64,000 nucleotides of DNA from Burkholderiales bacterium (GTDB lineage Bacteria; Pseudomonadota; Gammaproteobacteria; Burkholderiales; UBA6910). Made by a program: the position numbers and the translations under genes. Position 1 is the first letter of the stretch. Every line of letters starts with the position of its first letter. The notes below the pieces were generated by a model. That model was not told the origin of the DNA and ran no database searches. It worked only from the letters and a program-made list of their open reading frames with translations. Positions 43,101 through 50,430 of this stretch are shown one piece after another. The stretch lies in NCBI GenBank assembly GCA_026005015.1, contig BPKG01000001.1, positions 749,501 through 813,500 of the forward strand, read 5' to 3'.

Positions 43101-43317
43101 GTCGGTCGCGATCCTCGGCCTGATTCCGATGCTCCTTTCGCAAGGAGTCGGCGCGGAGACCCAGCGGCCGCTTGCCACGGTGGTGGTGGGTGGTCTCTTC
43201 ACCTCCACCACCCTCACCCTGCTGATACTGCCGCTCGCCTACGAATGGGTCGAAACTTGGCGCGAGCGGCGGCAAGAGGCAATGACCAACGACAACGCCA
43301 ACGGAGGACAGCCATGA
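40195..43317 (+). CDS. CusA/CzcA-family RND heavy-metal efflux pump
   Basis: 1,040 residues, full family length, intact. N-terminal VPVDAFPDVTPNQVNIYTESPGLAAEDVENLLTIPIE is diagnostic of the heavy-metal branch. The proton-relay helix reads LMSLAGLAIGIGMMVDGAVVMVEN; the ...GMMVDGAV... form differs from CusA (GAMVDAAI) and from CzcA (DFGIIVDGAV), so substrate assignment to Zn/Co/Cd or Cu/Ag is not safe. Other landmarks are IGRAEKGETTDANYMEV and GVGAETQRPLATVVVGGLFTSTTLTLLILP. It exports metal from the periplasm or membrane through the CzcB-C-like partners. The stop overlaps the PII-like gene by 4 bases. Confidence 0.95.
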   Translation: MLNAIVDLSLRYRVLVLLGFALIAFLGARAWQQVPVDAFPDVTPNQVNIYTESPGLAAEDVENLLTIPIETSMAGLPGVEYIRSVSLFGLSYVSVYFRDDVDIYFARRLVNERLQDAKGRIPPGYGEPELGPNSSGLGQVFWYTVESADRKLSAMDLRTLHDWSVRLLLRTAPGVDDVTSWGGFERQYQVLIDPRKLIKYGLTFRTVMEALAANNRQVGGQYVNLGREQYLVRGLGLVGSVADIESIVVAEREGIPIRVLDVARVQEGPALRFGAVTRNGEETVLGIALARIGENAKNVADAVKQKLALAKQALPAGVAINPVYDRTDIVEKALSTAERVLVEGAVLVAIILFLFLGELRSALVVIVTLPLAMLIAFILMQHFGLSANLMSLAGLAIGIGMMVDGAVVMVENSFRLLAHLGGRQLNRTHVILEAAREVANPIAFAILIIIVVFLPLFSLTGLEGKLFKPMAYTISFAMAGSLLLTLTLVPVLSSLVLKPSAERETALMRWAKAGYLPLLQWALDRKRVVAGIGLALLVAAAAVFPFLGKEFMPTLQEGAIMFRVTGIPSTSLEESVRVSRQMSAVLRERFPQTTSVVATIGRAEKGETTDANYMEVLVEVKPQSEWPEKLSMPELSDRMRDTLEKEIPTVVFSATQPIQMRVEELISGVRATLALKVYGPELAMLDRLAEQIKPVLESVPGIANLSLEANKGKPQVVVKVDRDRAARYGINADELLEVVRAGIGGEAVSTLIDGNRRFDIVVRLDEPFRNSVRAIESVPVRTGEGALVPLSALATVTTDEGYTFVRREQLSRYAVLQMDVRGRDVDGFVREAQAKILAQVDLPEGYWIQWGGAFENQQRALARLAVIVPLTIGLIFVLLYTAFNSLTYAALIIANVPFAVIGGVFGLFVTGQYVSVPSAIGFIAVFGVAMLNGIVLVSLFNELRRRGYSVREAVREGAALRLRPVLMTASVAILGLIPMLLSQGVGAETQRPLATVVVGGLFTSTTLTLLILPLAYEWVETWRERRQEAMTNDNANGGQP

Positions 43318-43664
43318 AAGAGATCAAGGCCTTCGTTCACTTGAACCGGGTCGCCGATGTGATCCAGGCGCTGAGCGATGCGGGCTACCTCGGTTCGGGG
43401 GGCCCGGCCGCATGCCACAACCTCAACGTTTCCCATACCGAGAGCCTGCTGCGCGCGCTGGACTCCGCCGAACAGCGATATTCGATGGAACTGGCGCGGT
43501 CGGTCATCCGCGAGGCCAAGCTTGAGCTTCTGTGCAGGGACGACGACGCCTCGGCCATCGTTGATCTCATCGAAAAGTACGGGCGAACCGGGCAGCAGGA
43601 GGCGGGCTGGGTCCTGGTGAGCGCGGTGGAGCAAGCCGTGCGTATCAGCGGCGCGCGCGTTTAA
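43314..43664 (+). CDS. PII-like (GlnB-fold) small regulator coupled to the RND pump
   Basis: 116 residues. Pattern: MKEIKAFVHLNRVADVIQALSDAGYLG, NLNVSHTESLLRALDSAEQRYSMELARSVIREAKLELLCRDDDASAIVDLIEKYGRTGQQEAGWVLVSAVEQAVRI. This is a ferredoxin-like alternation with the PII end (I..YGRTG....G.V.V..V..A..I). The uridylylated T-loop Tyr motif of GlnB is not present. Such PII-like proteins beside metal RND genes form a separate group; they may sense a nucleotide or metal. Translation is coupled to the pump by ATGA. Confidence 0.8.
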   Translation: MKEIKAFVHLNRVADVIQALSDAGYLGSGGPAACHNLNVSHTESLLRALDSAEQRYSMELARSVIREAKLELLCRDDDASAIVDLIEKYGRTGQQEAGWVLVSAVEQAVRISGARV

Positions 43665-43722
43665 GCCATCGCACCTTGCCCGCCTGGCATCGGGAAGGAG
43701 CGCCACACGCCCGGGGCGGTGT

Positions 43723-44001
43723 TCAACTGGCGCAATGGTCCGAGTGCAAGCACTGATGGTGATCGGCCAACACTTCGATCACGCGGCAATCGGCCACCTG
43801 GCCGCCGGCGCATTGGGCGATCATACGGTTCAGTTCCTCCCGGAGCGCAACCAGCCGCCCGATACGGCGCTCCACCTGCTCCAACTGCTCCCGCGCGATG
43901 CGGTCGGCAACAGTGCACGTTTGCTCGGGGTGATCGGCAAGCCGCAGCAGCTCGCGGATCGCCGGCAACGGGAATCCCAGCTCCCGGCTGTGGCGGATGA
44001 A
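43723..44001 (-). pseudogene. C-terminal part of a MerR-family metal regulator (HTH missing)
   Basis: Reads FIRHSRELGFPLPAIRELLRLADHPEQTC, then a coiled coil REQLEQVERRIGRLVALREELNRMIAQCAGGQVADCRVIEVLADHHQCLHSDHCAS. This is the dimerisation helix and metal-binding end of a MerR/ZntR/CadR-type protein, with five cysteines and several histidines. Upstream, where the winged HTH (about 45 residues) should be, none of the three frames gives a recognisable IRYYE-type sequence. The DNA-binding domain therefore appears lost or scrambled. It is divergent from an equally damaged P-type ATPase, the pair it would normally regulate. Confidence 0.65.
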
Positions 44002-44139
44002 CAAAGTTCCCGGCCGGCGCCCGGGGGTCGAATGCCACACCAGAGGCTCGGCACGAGACTCCCGGATCCGCCAGAGGTCCGCGGACCGCAAAGCTGCGGT
44101 ACCGACCGCTGCCAAATCGTAACGGCCGGAACAGGCGGC

Positions 44140-44791
44140 CACCCCGAGCCCGCACCCGGACGCACGTTCCGGGTCCAGGGGTTGGACTGCGCTGACGAAG
44201 TCCAGGCGTTGCAGGCCGCTGTCGGTCCGGTAGTCGGCGGCGCGGACCGGCTCGCCTTCGACGTGATCAACTGGCGCATGACCGTGGCGGAGAGCGCATC
44301 CCAGGTGCCGGATCGGGTCATCCTCGAGGCCGTTGCGCGGACCGGGATGCGCGCCGAGCGCCTGTCCCCTGGCGCACCACCGGCGGGCTTTGACACCCGA
44401 CGCCACTCCGCACAGGCGTGGCTCACCGCATTGAGCGGGATCGCTACGGCGGCGGGCTTCGTGCTGGACATCTTGTGGGCGGGCGGGCTCCACGAGGCCT
44501 TGCGGCTGCCCGGCGGCCACGAGGCCAACGCAACGCCACTTCCGGTGATGGCCGCCTACGCGCTGGCGATCCTGCTTGGCGGACGCTACGTGATCGTCAA
44601 AGCGTGGCACGCCGCGAGGCAGCTGCGACCGGACATGAATCTGCTCATGACCATCGCCGTCGCTGGTGGGCGCGTCGCTGCTGGTGGTCGCCAACGCGCT
44701 GTGGCTCCTGTCGGCAACCGATGTGCCCACAACCGTGTCCTCGATCAACCCACCTGCAGCAGCCGCAGTGGAGCGAGGAAGCTCCTCATAG
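44140..44791 (+). pseudogene. CadA/ZntA-like P-type ATPase reduced to its two ends
   Basis: The first part encodes an HMA-like domain (FRVQGLDCADEVQALQAAVG, normally GMDCAD) and the first membrane helices (AQAWLTALSGIATAAGFVLDILWA; PVMAAYALAILLGGRYVIVKAWHAARQLRPDMNLLMTIAV). Directly after position 44662 it jumps to LVGASLLVVANALWLLSA, the very last helix of P-type ATPases, and stops at 44791. About 500 residues, including the CPC motif and the phosphorylation and ATP-binding domains, are deleted, and the junction also changes frame. The product cannot transport. Its stop overlaps the end of the convergent MOT1 gene by a few bases. Confidence 0.8.
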
Positions 44792-45964
44792 CCTGAGCCA
44801 CCCGCGGCGGTGGATAGCGTGGGCGGCCATGCCGGCAACGAAAGCGAGCCCCACGTTCCACACCGCGAGCCCCGCCGTCACCAGGGTGATGAACCGCTCC
44901 CGCTTGTCGCGGCTGAATTCGCACGCCCCGAGGGCGAGCTGGGCGCCGGTGAGGAACAGGATCACGCCGAGGATCGGCTGCGGCAGCAGGCGGAACAGGG
45001 CCTCCACCGAGCCGCTGAAAAACAACCCGAGCACCGTGAGAAGGGCGCCGAGGATGATGAGGGCGCCGCCGGTGCGGGCGCCGAAGCGCACGTGCCCGGC
45101 CATTCCGCCCGCGCCGTGGCACATGGGCACACCGCCCACTGTAGCGCCGAACAGGTTGAGCACGCCGGTGGAAGTGGCCACCGTGCGCTCGGAGACCTTG
45201 CGGTCGGGGAACAGGCGGTTGTTCTCCTCGGTGATGGCAATGATGGCGTTGCCCAGGGTGAGGGGAACCTGAGGCAGCGCCAGGAACACGGCGCCGATCA
45301 GGAAGGCGTCCAGCGTCAGGCCGGAAAGGGCGAACGAGGGCAGTCGCAGCTCGAGCCGCGCCTCCACCAGGCTTCCGATAAGCTCCGGGCTCTGCACTGC
45401 GCCCGCGCCGAACCCGAACAGGAGCAGCGCGAACATGGCGGGAAACGTGCGGTTGGTGAGCAGCAGCACGGTCCCCGCCAGCCCGAAAGCGCTCAGGAGC
45501 CATCCCTTCGACATCCATTTGGCGCCCTGCAGCATGAAGCTCATGCCCAGGCCAAGAACAATCCCGACCACTACCGGCCGAGCCACCAGGCGCGCCACCC
45601 GGTCGGCGGCACCGGTAAGCCCGAGAGCGAGCCAGACGAGCCCCGTGACCAGGGATGCGCCGTACACCGCCGCGGGCGTAACGACGAAGGTCTGGGCCGC
45701 CTGGGCCGTGGCGATGGCCCCCACCGCCTTCATGGGCTGCACCGGGAACGGGGTGCGATAGTAGGCGCCGCACACCAGCATCGGAATCCCGAACCCGAGG
45801 AGTATTCCAAGAGGATCCATCTTCAGGACGCCGATGTAGGCGACGACGAAGGGGATCAGCGTCCCGAGATCCCCGAACGCCCCGGCCCATTCCAGGCGGT
45901 CGAAGCGGTTGCCCCGGACAGCTTCCGGCGCGGAGGCGGAGTCGGACTTCTCGATGGGTTTCAT
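44786..45964 (-). CDS. MOT1-like sulfate/molybdate permease
   Basis: 392 residues with about ten membrane helices. Family signatures: FDRLEWAGAFGDLGTLIPFVVAYIG near the N-terminus and GATVGGVPMCHGAGGMAGHVRFGARTGGA in the second half, both typical of the MOT1/MFS_MOT1 group of the SulP superfamily, which imports molybdate with high affinity in plants and is annotated as a sulfate/molybdate transporter in bacteria. No STAS domain follows, as expected for MOT1. The gene is intact within an otherwise damaged block. An MFS gene lies 52 bases upstream on the same strand. Confidence 0.88.
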   Translation of the reverse strand: MKPIEKSDSASAPEAVRGNRFDRLEWAGAFGDLGTLIPFVVAYIGVLKMDPLGILLGFGIPMLVCGAYYRTPFPVQPMKAVGAIATAQAAQTFVVTPAAVYGASLVTGLVWLALGLTGAADRVARLVARPVVVGIVLGLGMSFMLQGAKWMSKGWLLSAFGLAGTVLLLTNRTFPAMFALLLFGFGAGAVQSPELIGSLVEARLELRLPSFALSGLTLDAFLIGAVFLALPQVPLTLGNAIIAITEENNRLFPDRKVSERTVATSTGVLNLFGATVGGVPMCHGAGGMAGHVRFGARTGGALIILGALLTVLGLFFSGSVEALFRLLPQPILGVILFLTGAQLALGACEFSRDKRERFITLVTAGLAVWNVGLAFVAGMAAHAIHRRGWLRL

Positions 45965-46016
45965 GCAGAGATTTTAACCGGCTCGTTCCCGAACCGCTCG
46001 AGGACGGTGCATCCGG

Positions 46017-47260
46017 TCAAACAGGGGAATCGCGGAAGGCGTCCCCGTTTCGGGCCGTCGGACGCCTGCCCCGGACCAGGAGGATCGTCAGGGCGAGGGC
46101 GCTGAAAGCGGCCCCCGCGATAAACGTGAACGAAGCTCCGAACCGGTCCCACAGCAGCCCCGCCAAAGCGCTGGCGAGGAGCATGGCGAGGCCGCTCATC
46201 AGATTGAAGAAGCCGTAGGCGGTGCCCCTCAATTCCGCCGGCGCGGCGTCGGCCACCATGGTCGCCAAGAGCCCCTGGGTGATGCCCATGTGCAAGCCCC
46301 ACAAAGCGATGCCGGTCCCTACCCAGCCCCAGTGGTGGCTATACGCCAGCGAGAGGTCCGCGCCGATCAGGATGGAAAGCCCCAGTACCAGCAGTCGGGT
46401 GTGGCTCATCCGGTCGGAAAGCCTGCCGAAGGGATAGGCCGAAGCCGCATAGACCACGTTCATGCCGATCAGCACCAGGGGCGCGAGGGCCACGGGCAAT
46501 CCTCCCTGCTGGGCGCGCAGGATGAGAAACGCCTCGGAAAAGCGCGCCAGGGTGAACACGGCGCCGATCGCCACCACCCACCAGTAGGCGGCCGACAGCC
46601 GGCGCAGGCTCTCCCGGCGGATCGGATGGACGATCCCCTGCCCCGCCTGCCGTTCCGGCTCCCGCACGCCGAAGAAGAGGAGCGCCACCGCCAGAAATCC
46701 GGGGATGACGGCCACCCAGAACACGGCCCGGAAATCGTTCGCCCACAGCAGCATCAACCCCATGGCGAGCAGGGGCCCGAGAAAGGCCCCCACCGTGTCG
46801 AGGGATTGGCGCAGACCAAAGGCCGCCCCGCGCACTTCGGGGGGCGCGATGTCCGCCACCAGCGCATCTCGCGGCGCTCCGCGGATGCCCTTGCCCACCC
46901 GGTCCATGAGCCGCGCGGCGAGGACCAGGCCGGCGCTCGTCGCCAGGGCGAAAAGGGGCTTGGACAGCGCTCCCAGCCCGTAGCCCAGGAGGCCAGGGGC
47001 TTGCGCTTGCCCCAGTAGTCGGAAAGCGTCCCTGAGAACACCTTCACGATCAAGGCGGTCGCTTCCGCCACCCCCTCGATCAGCCCGACCACGAGAGCGC
47101 TCGCGCCGAGAGCCGTCACCAGGAAGACCGGCAACAGGCTATGGATCAGCTCGGACGAAATGTCCATCAAGAGACTCACAAAGCCGAGCGCCCAGATGGC
47201 AGGCGGGATACGAATCCCGGTGGGACTGGCAATGCTTCGAACGGGTGCAGCAGGTTTCAT
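46017..47260 (-). CDS. MFS transporter (one frameshift)
   Basis: About 413 residues, 12 predicted helices. N-terminal IWALGFVSLLMDISSELIHSLLPVFLVTALGASALVVGLIEGVAEATALIVKVFSGTLSDYWGKRKPLA is in one frame; from about 46990 the continuation (RLMDRVGKGIRGAPRDALVADIAPPEVRGAAFGLRQSLDTVGAFLGPLLA, to the end) is in another. The GxLSDxxGKRKP and RxxDRxGKGIRGAPRDAL motifs identify a distinct MFS group widespread in bacteria, with unknown substrate. ATG 47260 overlaps the stop of the HEAT-repeat gene by 4 bases, so the two are coupled. A one-base error near 46990 is the simplest explanation. Confidence 0.85.
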
Positions 47261-47730
47261 GGGTGGTTCTTCTTGCTGGGCGGGTCCCATAGAGATCCCC
47301 GTCTTTTCGTAGTTTTGCGTTCCGTCTCAGGTGCCCTAACGGCCAGAGCACGTATCGCTGCCGTCCGCACTGCATGGGCGGGATGCAGCTTGAGCAATCG
47401 CTCCAGCGCGCCTAGTCCGGGATGGCGGCCTTCTATTCGAGCCAGGCTTTTGACAATCTCCAGCCCCTCTACTACATCCACCGGATGGCGCAAAGCGCAC
47501 TCCACCAGGGCCGAGGCCGCGTCCGGTTCGCCCTGCCAGCCGAGCGCGATAATCGCTCGCATGCGCACTTCCGACAACGGGTGCCGTAAGGCGTGCAGGA
47601 GCCTCGCGCGGTAGTCCCTTTCCCTGAGTCGCTCTTGATCCTCTCCGCAATGGGGACAAATCCGCGCTTCGGCAGGAATCAGAGCGAAACATTCGAGGCA
47701 GTAGCGAGGTTGTTGCTCTACGCGTCCCAT
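47257..47730 (-). CDS. Zinc-ribbon and HEAT-repeat protein
   Basis: 157 residues. An N-terminal zinc ribbon (YCLECFALIPAEARICPHCGED, two CxxC pairs) is followed by HEAT-like helical repeats (RDYRARLLHALRHPLSEVRMRAIIALGWQGEPDAASALVECALRHPVDVVEGLEIVKSLARIEG). No catalytic motif. HEAT proteins usually mediate protein binding. Coupling (4-base overlap) to the MFS transporter suggests a role in its control or assembly, which is an inference from position. Frame intact. Confidence 0.78.
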   Translation of the reverse strand: MGRVEQQPRYCLECFALIPAEARICPHCGEDQERLRERDYRARLLHALRHPLSEVRMRAIIALGWQGEPDAASALVECALRHPVDVVEGLEIVKSLARIEGRHPGLGALERLLKLHPAHAVRTAAIRALAVRAPETERKTTKRRGSLWDPPSKKNHP

Positions 47731-47821
47731 CCCCCAATCTCCCGGCTTCCTCGGTCATTCCTGGCCCGCGAGGACGCGTTTACTCGGCCTCGACCGGACG
47801 GAACACCCGAATTCCAACGGC

Positions 47822-48271
47822 TCATCCTCGCAAGGTAGCAATCAGTCGCTGAGGATAGAGAAGCAGATCCAGGGCGTCGCGAATTTCCCGCACGATGACC
47901 TGGGCGCTCGCTAGAGTGTCTGTCCAAGCGCCTTCCTGCTGTACGACGGCGATCGCCAACGCCGCTGCTCGTAGCATCAGATGGTCATTGCGGCCGTTGC
48001 CGATGCACACGCAGCCGGTGCCGAGCTGCTCCACGTAGACTCGTTTCGCCTCCGCCTGGCCTCGCTGGGGCAAGATCGACCATCGGCACGGGGCACCCGT
48101 CAAGCGGGCGCGGGCCGTGCCAAAGCTATCTCCGGTCACCACGTGAATGCTCAACGCCGTGGCCAGCCGCTCCAGACGCTCACCCACGCCCGGCAAAAGC
48201 TCGCCGTCGAGGGCCAGCGTGCCGTTGTAATCCAAAACGAGGTGCGAAAGCTCCAGCGTGGGGTAAGCCAA
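47822..48271 (-). pseudogene. HAD-family soluble phosphatase-like gene lacking its start
   Basis: Reads LELSHLVLDYNGTLALDGELLPGV (motif I DYNGTL), HVVTGDSFGTARARL (motif II region) and CVCIGNGRNDHLMLRAAALAIAVVQQEGA (motif IV GNGRND). This is the group called soluble P-type ATPase-like HAD phosphatases. Normally the protein begins about 10 residues earlier with its own ATG. Here the sequence runs straight out of a truncated antiporter gene in a different frame, and only a TTG at 48271 could serve. The catalytic core itself is complete, so weak expression is conceivable. HAD phosphatases occur in fluoride-riboswitch operons. Confidence 0.7.
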
Positions 48272-48856
48272 GGCAACAGGAAAAACACGAGGGTTCCCGT
48301 ACCGGCGAAAACCAGCGTCTTCCAAGTAAAGGGAGCAAAAATGAGCCCTAGAGCCACCACGGTGCCCAGATCGGTCACGAAGCAAGCAGCGAGCACCGTC
48401 TTGCCATAATCGGTCATGTTGAAGCCGAATTCCAGCATCACCGCATAAACCACCGCCACCGAGGTCGTGGACATGGCGATGCCGGCGAGCCAACTCGCCA
48501 TGGGGTCCCAGCCCAGAAGCCAGCGGGCCGCGGCGGCGCACCCTAAAAACGGGACAAAAAAGCTCGCTAGGCCGACAGTTGCCGCCTCCTGCCATTTAAG
48601 CCTGAAGACTTCAGGATCCAGCTCCGCACCCGCGAGAAAAGTGAGCACAATGGCTCCGGTACCGGAAAGAAACTTGATCCACGAAGCATCCGCACCCAAA
48701 GCCGCGGTACCGAGCCGCGGCGCCGATGACGAGCTGGGCGACGGTGCCCACCACGATCTCGGACAAGGCGGTCGCCACCCGCAGCCAGATGGAAAGGAGG
48801 CTCGCCGCGAGCGCCAGCCCGAGCCATAAGGCCCCGAGCGCCCAGGTTTCGGTCAT
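48151..48856 (-). pseudogene. Truncated CPA2-type cation:proton antiporter
   Basis: Starts MTETWALGALWLGLALAASLLSIWLRVATALSEIVVGTVAQLVIG (ATG 48856). It shifts frame near 48720 and continues GADASWIKFLSGTGAIVLTFLAGAELDPEVFRLKWQEA, ASWLAGIAMSTTSVAVVYAVMLEFGFNMTDYGKTVLAACFVTDLGTVVALGLIFAPF, and ends at LVFFLLPWL. Beyond this (48272 downwards) the frame runs through the HAD gene out of register. Roughly half of a Kef/NapA-type antiporter is present; the C-terminal half is missing. The start overlaps the crcB-remnant stop by ATGA. Na+/H+ antiporters are known members of fluoride-responsive operons, which fits the riboswitch upstream. Confidence 0.75.
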
Positions 48857-49146
48857 GGCTTTTCTCCTTGCGACTCCTGCGCTACCGACGGCGGATCTTC
48901 CTCGTCCGGGTTGAGCACGCCGAAGAAGCCGGTGATGATCGCCAGCCGCGCCTCTGATGGCAGGCCGGAATGCTTTTTGAAGAAAGCGACGGCGGCGCCC
49001 ACTAGGCAGCCCCTGAGCAGGTTGGCGACCAGGGTCCCGATGGGAAGAGCGGGAAAGATGGGGTTCAGCCGGTGACCCAGCCACCAGCGCAGCGAGACCC
49101 CGAGACTTGCGCCCAAACAGACCGCAACAAAACCGTATGTGCCCAT
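48853..49146 (-). pseudogene. crcB: CrcB/FluC fluoride channel, C-terminally truncated and fused to foreign tail
   Basis: 97 residues from ATG 49146. The first about 77 match FluC: MGTYGFVAVCLGASLGVSLRWWLG, PIGTLVANLLRGCLVGAAVAFFKKHSGLPSEARLAIITGFFG. The family then requires GGLTTFSTFS and two more helices; instead the frame continues VLNPDEEDPPSVAQESQGEKP and stops. The phenylalanine-box residues that line the fluoride path are therefore missing, as is NLLG (here NLLRG). The tail probably comes from the end of another deleted gene. It is headed by a fluoride riboswitch and coupled (ATGA) to the antiporter gene. Confidence 0.8.
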
Positions 49147-49250
49147 GACGCTCCTTCCTTCGGTTCTCGGTGAACCAGAGCGTCGGACGCAGGCGCGGGA
49201 ATCGGGAGTTTCCGATGAGCCTACGCGCCCTGGGCGCTCCAGGGAACTAC

Positions 49251-49308
49251 CGTAGGCATCATCAGCCCAGAGATAGACCAGGCGGTTAAAGGAGGAATGC
49301 CATCTCCG
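49251..49308 (-). promoter_or_regulatory. Fluoride riboswitch (crcB motif)
   Basis: On the minus strand: GGAGATGGCATTCCTCC (49307-49291), TTTAACCGCC just after it, a short variable loop, and CTGATGATGCCTAC (49265-49252). These are the conserved segments of the crcB-motif RNA, in correct order and spacing. It ends about 105 bases before the crcB remnant and should switch on the operon when fluoride is high. Confidence 0.93.
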
Positions 49309-49314
49309 CAAGCA

Positions 49315-49344
49315 AATATACACTCGAAGCCCCGTCTATGGCAA
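49315..49344 (-). promoter_or_regulatory. Promoter of the fluoride operon
   Basis: On the minus strand TTGCCA (49344-49339), an 18-base spacer and TATATT (49320-49315), placing the RNA start at the 5' edge of the fluoride riboswitch, as expected. Confidence 0.65.
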
Positions 49345-49437
49345 CGAGACCGGAAGGCGCTTCCAAGTGGGAGAAGCTGGTCAGCTCTTGAGCTGCCCGC
49401 GGGAGAATGATCGAAGCGTGGTTTTTCCCACGCCCGC

Positions 49438-50133
49438 TCAACCCGCGAGCTGCGGCACGACGATGAAGTAGGCGTTGAGCATGTAGAGGCCGGAAGCGAT
49501 CAGAATCAGACCGCCAGCGATCTCGAACGCCTTCTGGCGCTCGCGCAGGCCTTGCAGGCTCTCCAGCCAGCCCACCGCCACCGCGCCGAGAATAATCGGC
49601 ACCGCGCGGCCGAGAGCGAACGCCAGGAGCAGAACGACGCCGAACAGGGGCGAGCCGATCCCGGCGGCGACCCCGAGCAGGATCACGAGAGCGGGCGTGC
49701 AGAAGGGGCAGACGGCCACGGAAAACGGCACGCCGAGGGAAAAGGCCCCCCACGCGGTCGCCGCGGGCTTGGCTCGGATCCTCACTGTGGGAAGAGGCAG
49801 TTTTAGCCAGCCCGGCCATGCGAGCCCCAGCACGATGAGCAGCGGTCCCAGCACCAGTCCCCACTCGCGGCCCATGAGCCGCTGCAGGCCGTTTCCGCCG
49901 AGGCCCGCGCTCAGCCCGAGCAAGGCATGGGTGATCACCATCCCGAGAATGAACATCCCGCCATAGAAAAACGCCCGCCCGGGCGCATGGGCCTTGGTAA
50001 CATACGCCAGCGACACCGGGATCGCCGCGAGCGCCACCGGGTTGAAGCTGAACAGGAACCCGATCGCGAAGCCGGCCGCCAGCGAGGCGAGGCTGGCCTG
50101 TTCGAGCGTCTGGCGCAGCGATTCAATGTCCAT
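49438..50133 (-). CDS. CcdA/DsbD-like membrane protein of the ATPase operon
   Basis: 231 residues, about six helices: LASLAAGFAIGFLFSFNPVALAAIPVSLAYV, GGMFILGMVITHALLGLSAGLGG, GPLLIVLGLAWPGWLKLPLP, FSLGVPFSVAVCPFCTPALVILLGVAAGIGSPLFGVVLLLAFALGRAVPI. The cysteine pair is CPFC in the second half; the first-helix Cys of true CcdA (SPC) is replaced by FNPVAL, so electron transfer would differ, or the protein may move metal instead. ATG 50133 overlaps the preceding thioredoxin gene by 11 bases. It is the last gene of the 12-gene operon. Frame intact. Confidence 0.8.
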   Translation of the reverse strand: MDIESLRQTLEQASLASLAAGFAIGFLFSFNPVALAAIPVSLAYVTKAHAPGRAFFYGGMFILGMVITHALLGLSAGLGGNGLQRLMGREWGLVLGPLLIVLGLAWPGWLKLPLPTVRIRAKPAATAWGAFSLGVPFSVAVCPFCTPALVILLGVAAGIGSPLFGVVLLLAFALGRAVPIILGAVAVGWLESLQGLRERQKAFEIAGGLILIASGLYMLNAYFIVVPQLAG

Positions 50134-50430
50134 CGTGTTCCTTCCGGGTGACGGCCATGTCTCCGCCCGTGCGCTCGAGCCGCCGGCGCAGTTCCCGCTC
50201 GAACCGCTGGGCGCTGGGCAGCACCGGGAAAACCAGTTCCCCGTCGATGGCGATCGCCGGCGGCTGGTCACCCCTAACGCTACCGCGTAGTCCATTTCCT
50301 CCAGGACGTCGATCTCCCGCCAACTGGACCTTGTCCGAACCGAAAGCTCTCGGCGATGGACTTGAGCGTCTCTCGCGCGCCGCGCGCATTTGTCGCAGCC
50401 GGGCGTTGTGAATATTTCCACCTTGATCAT
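50123..50430 (-). CDS. Small thioredoxin/glutaredoxin-like protein (frameshifted)
   Basis: About 102 residues when corrected. MIKVEIFTTPGCDKCARR (CxxC site CDKC at residues 12-15), then parts in other frames (AFGSDKVQLAG; REIDVLEEMDYAVALGV), then PAIAIDGELVFPVLPSAQRFERELRRRLERTGGDMAVTRKEHDGH with the cis-Pro before Ala. At least three indels are needed between 50260 and 50400. The GCDKC glutaredoxin-like family often pairs with a CcdA-like protein, as here, for thiol reduction or metal handling. Its ATG overlaps the inferred merR stop. Confidence 0.72.

Noticed and set aside
47822-48856. Antiporter-HAD fusion protein
   Set aside because: The two parts are in different frames at the junction and neither is complete, so this is a deletion scar, not a fusion.
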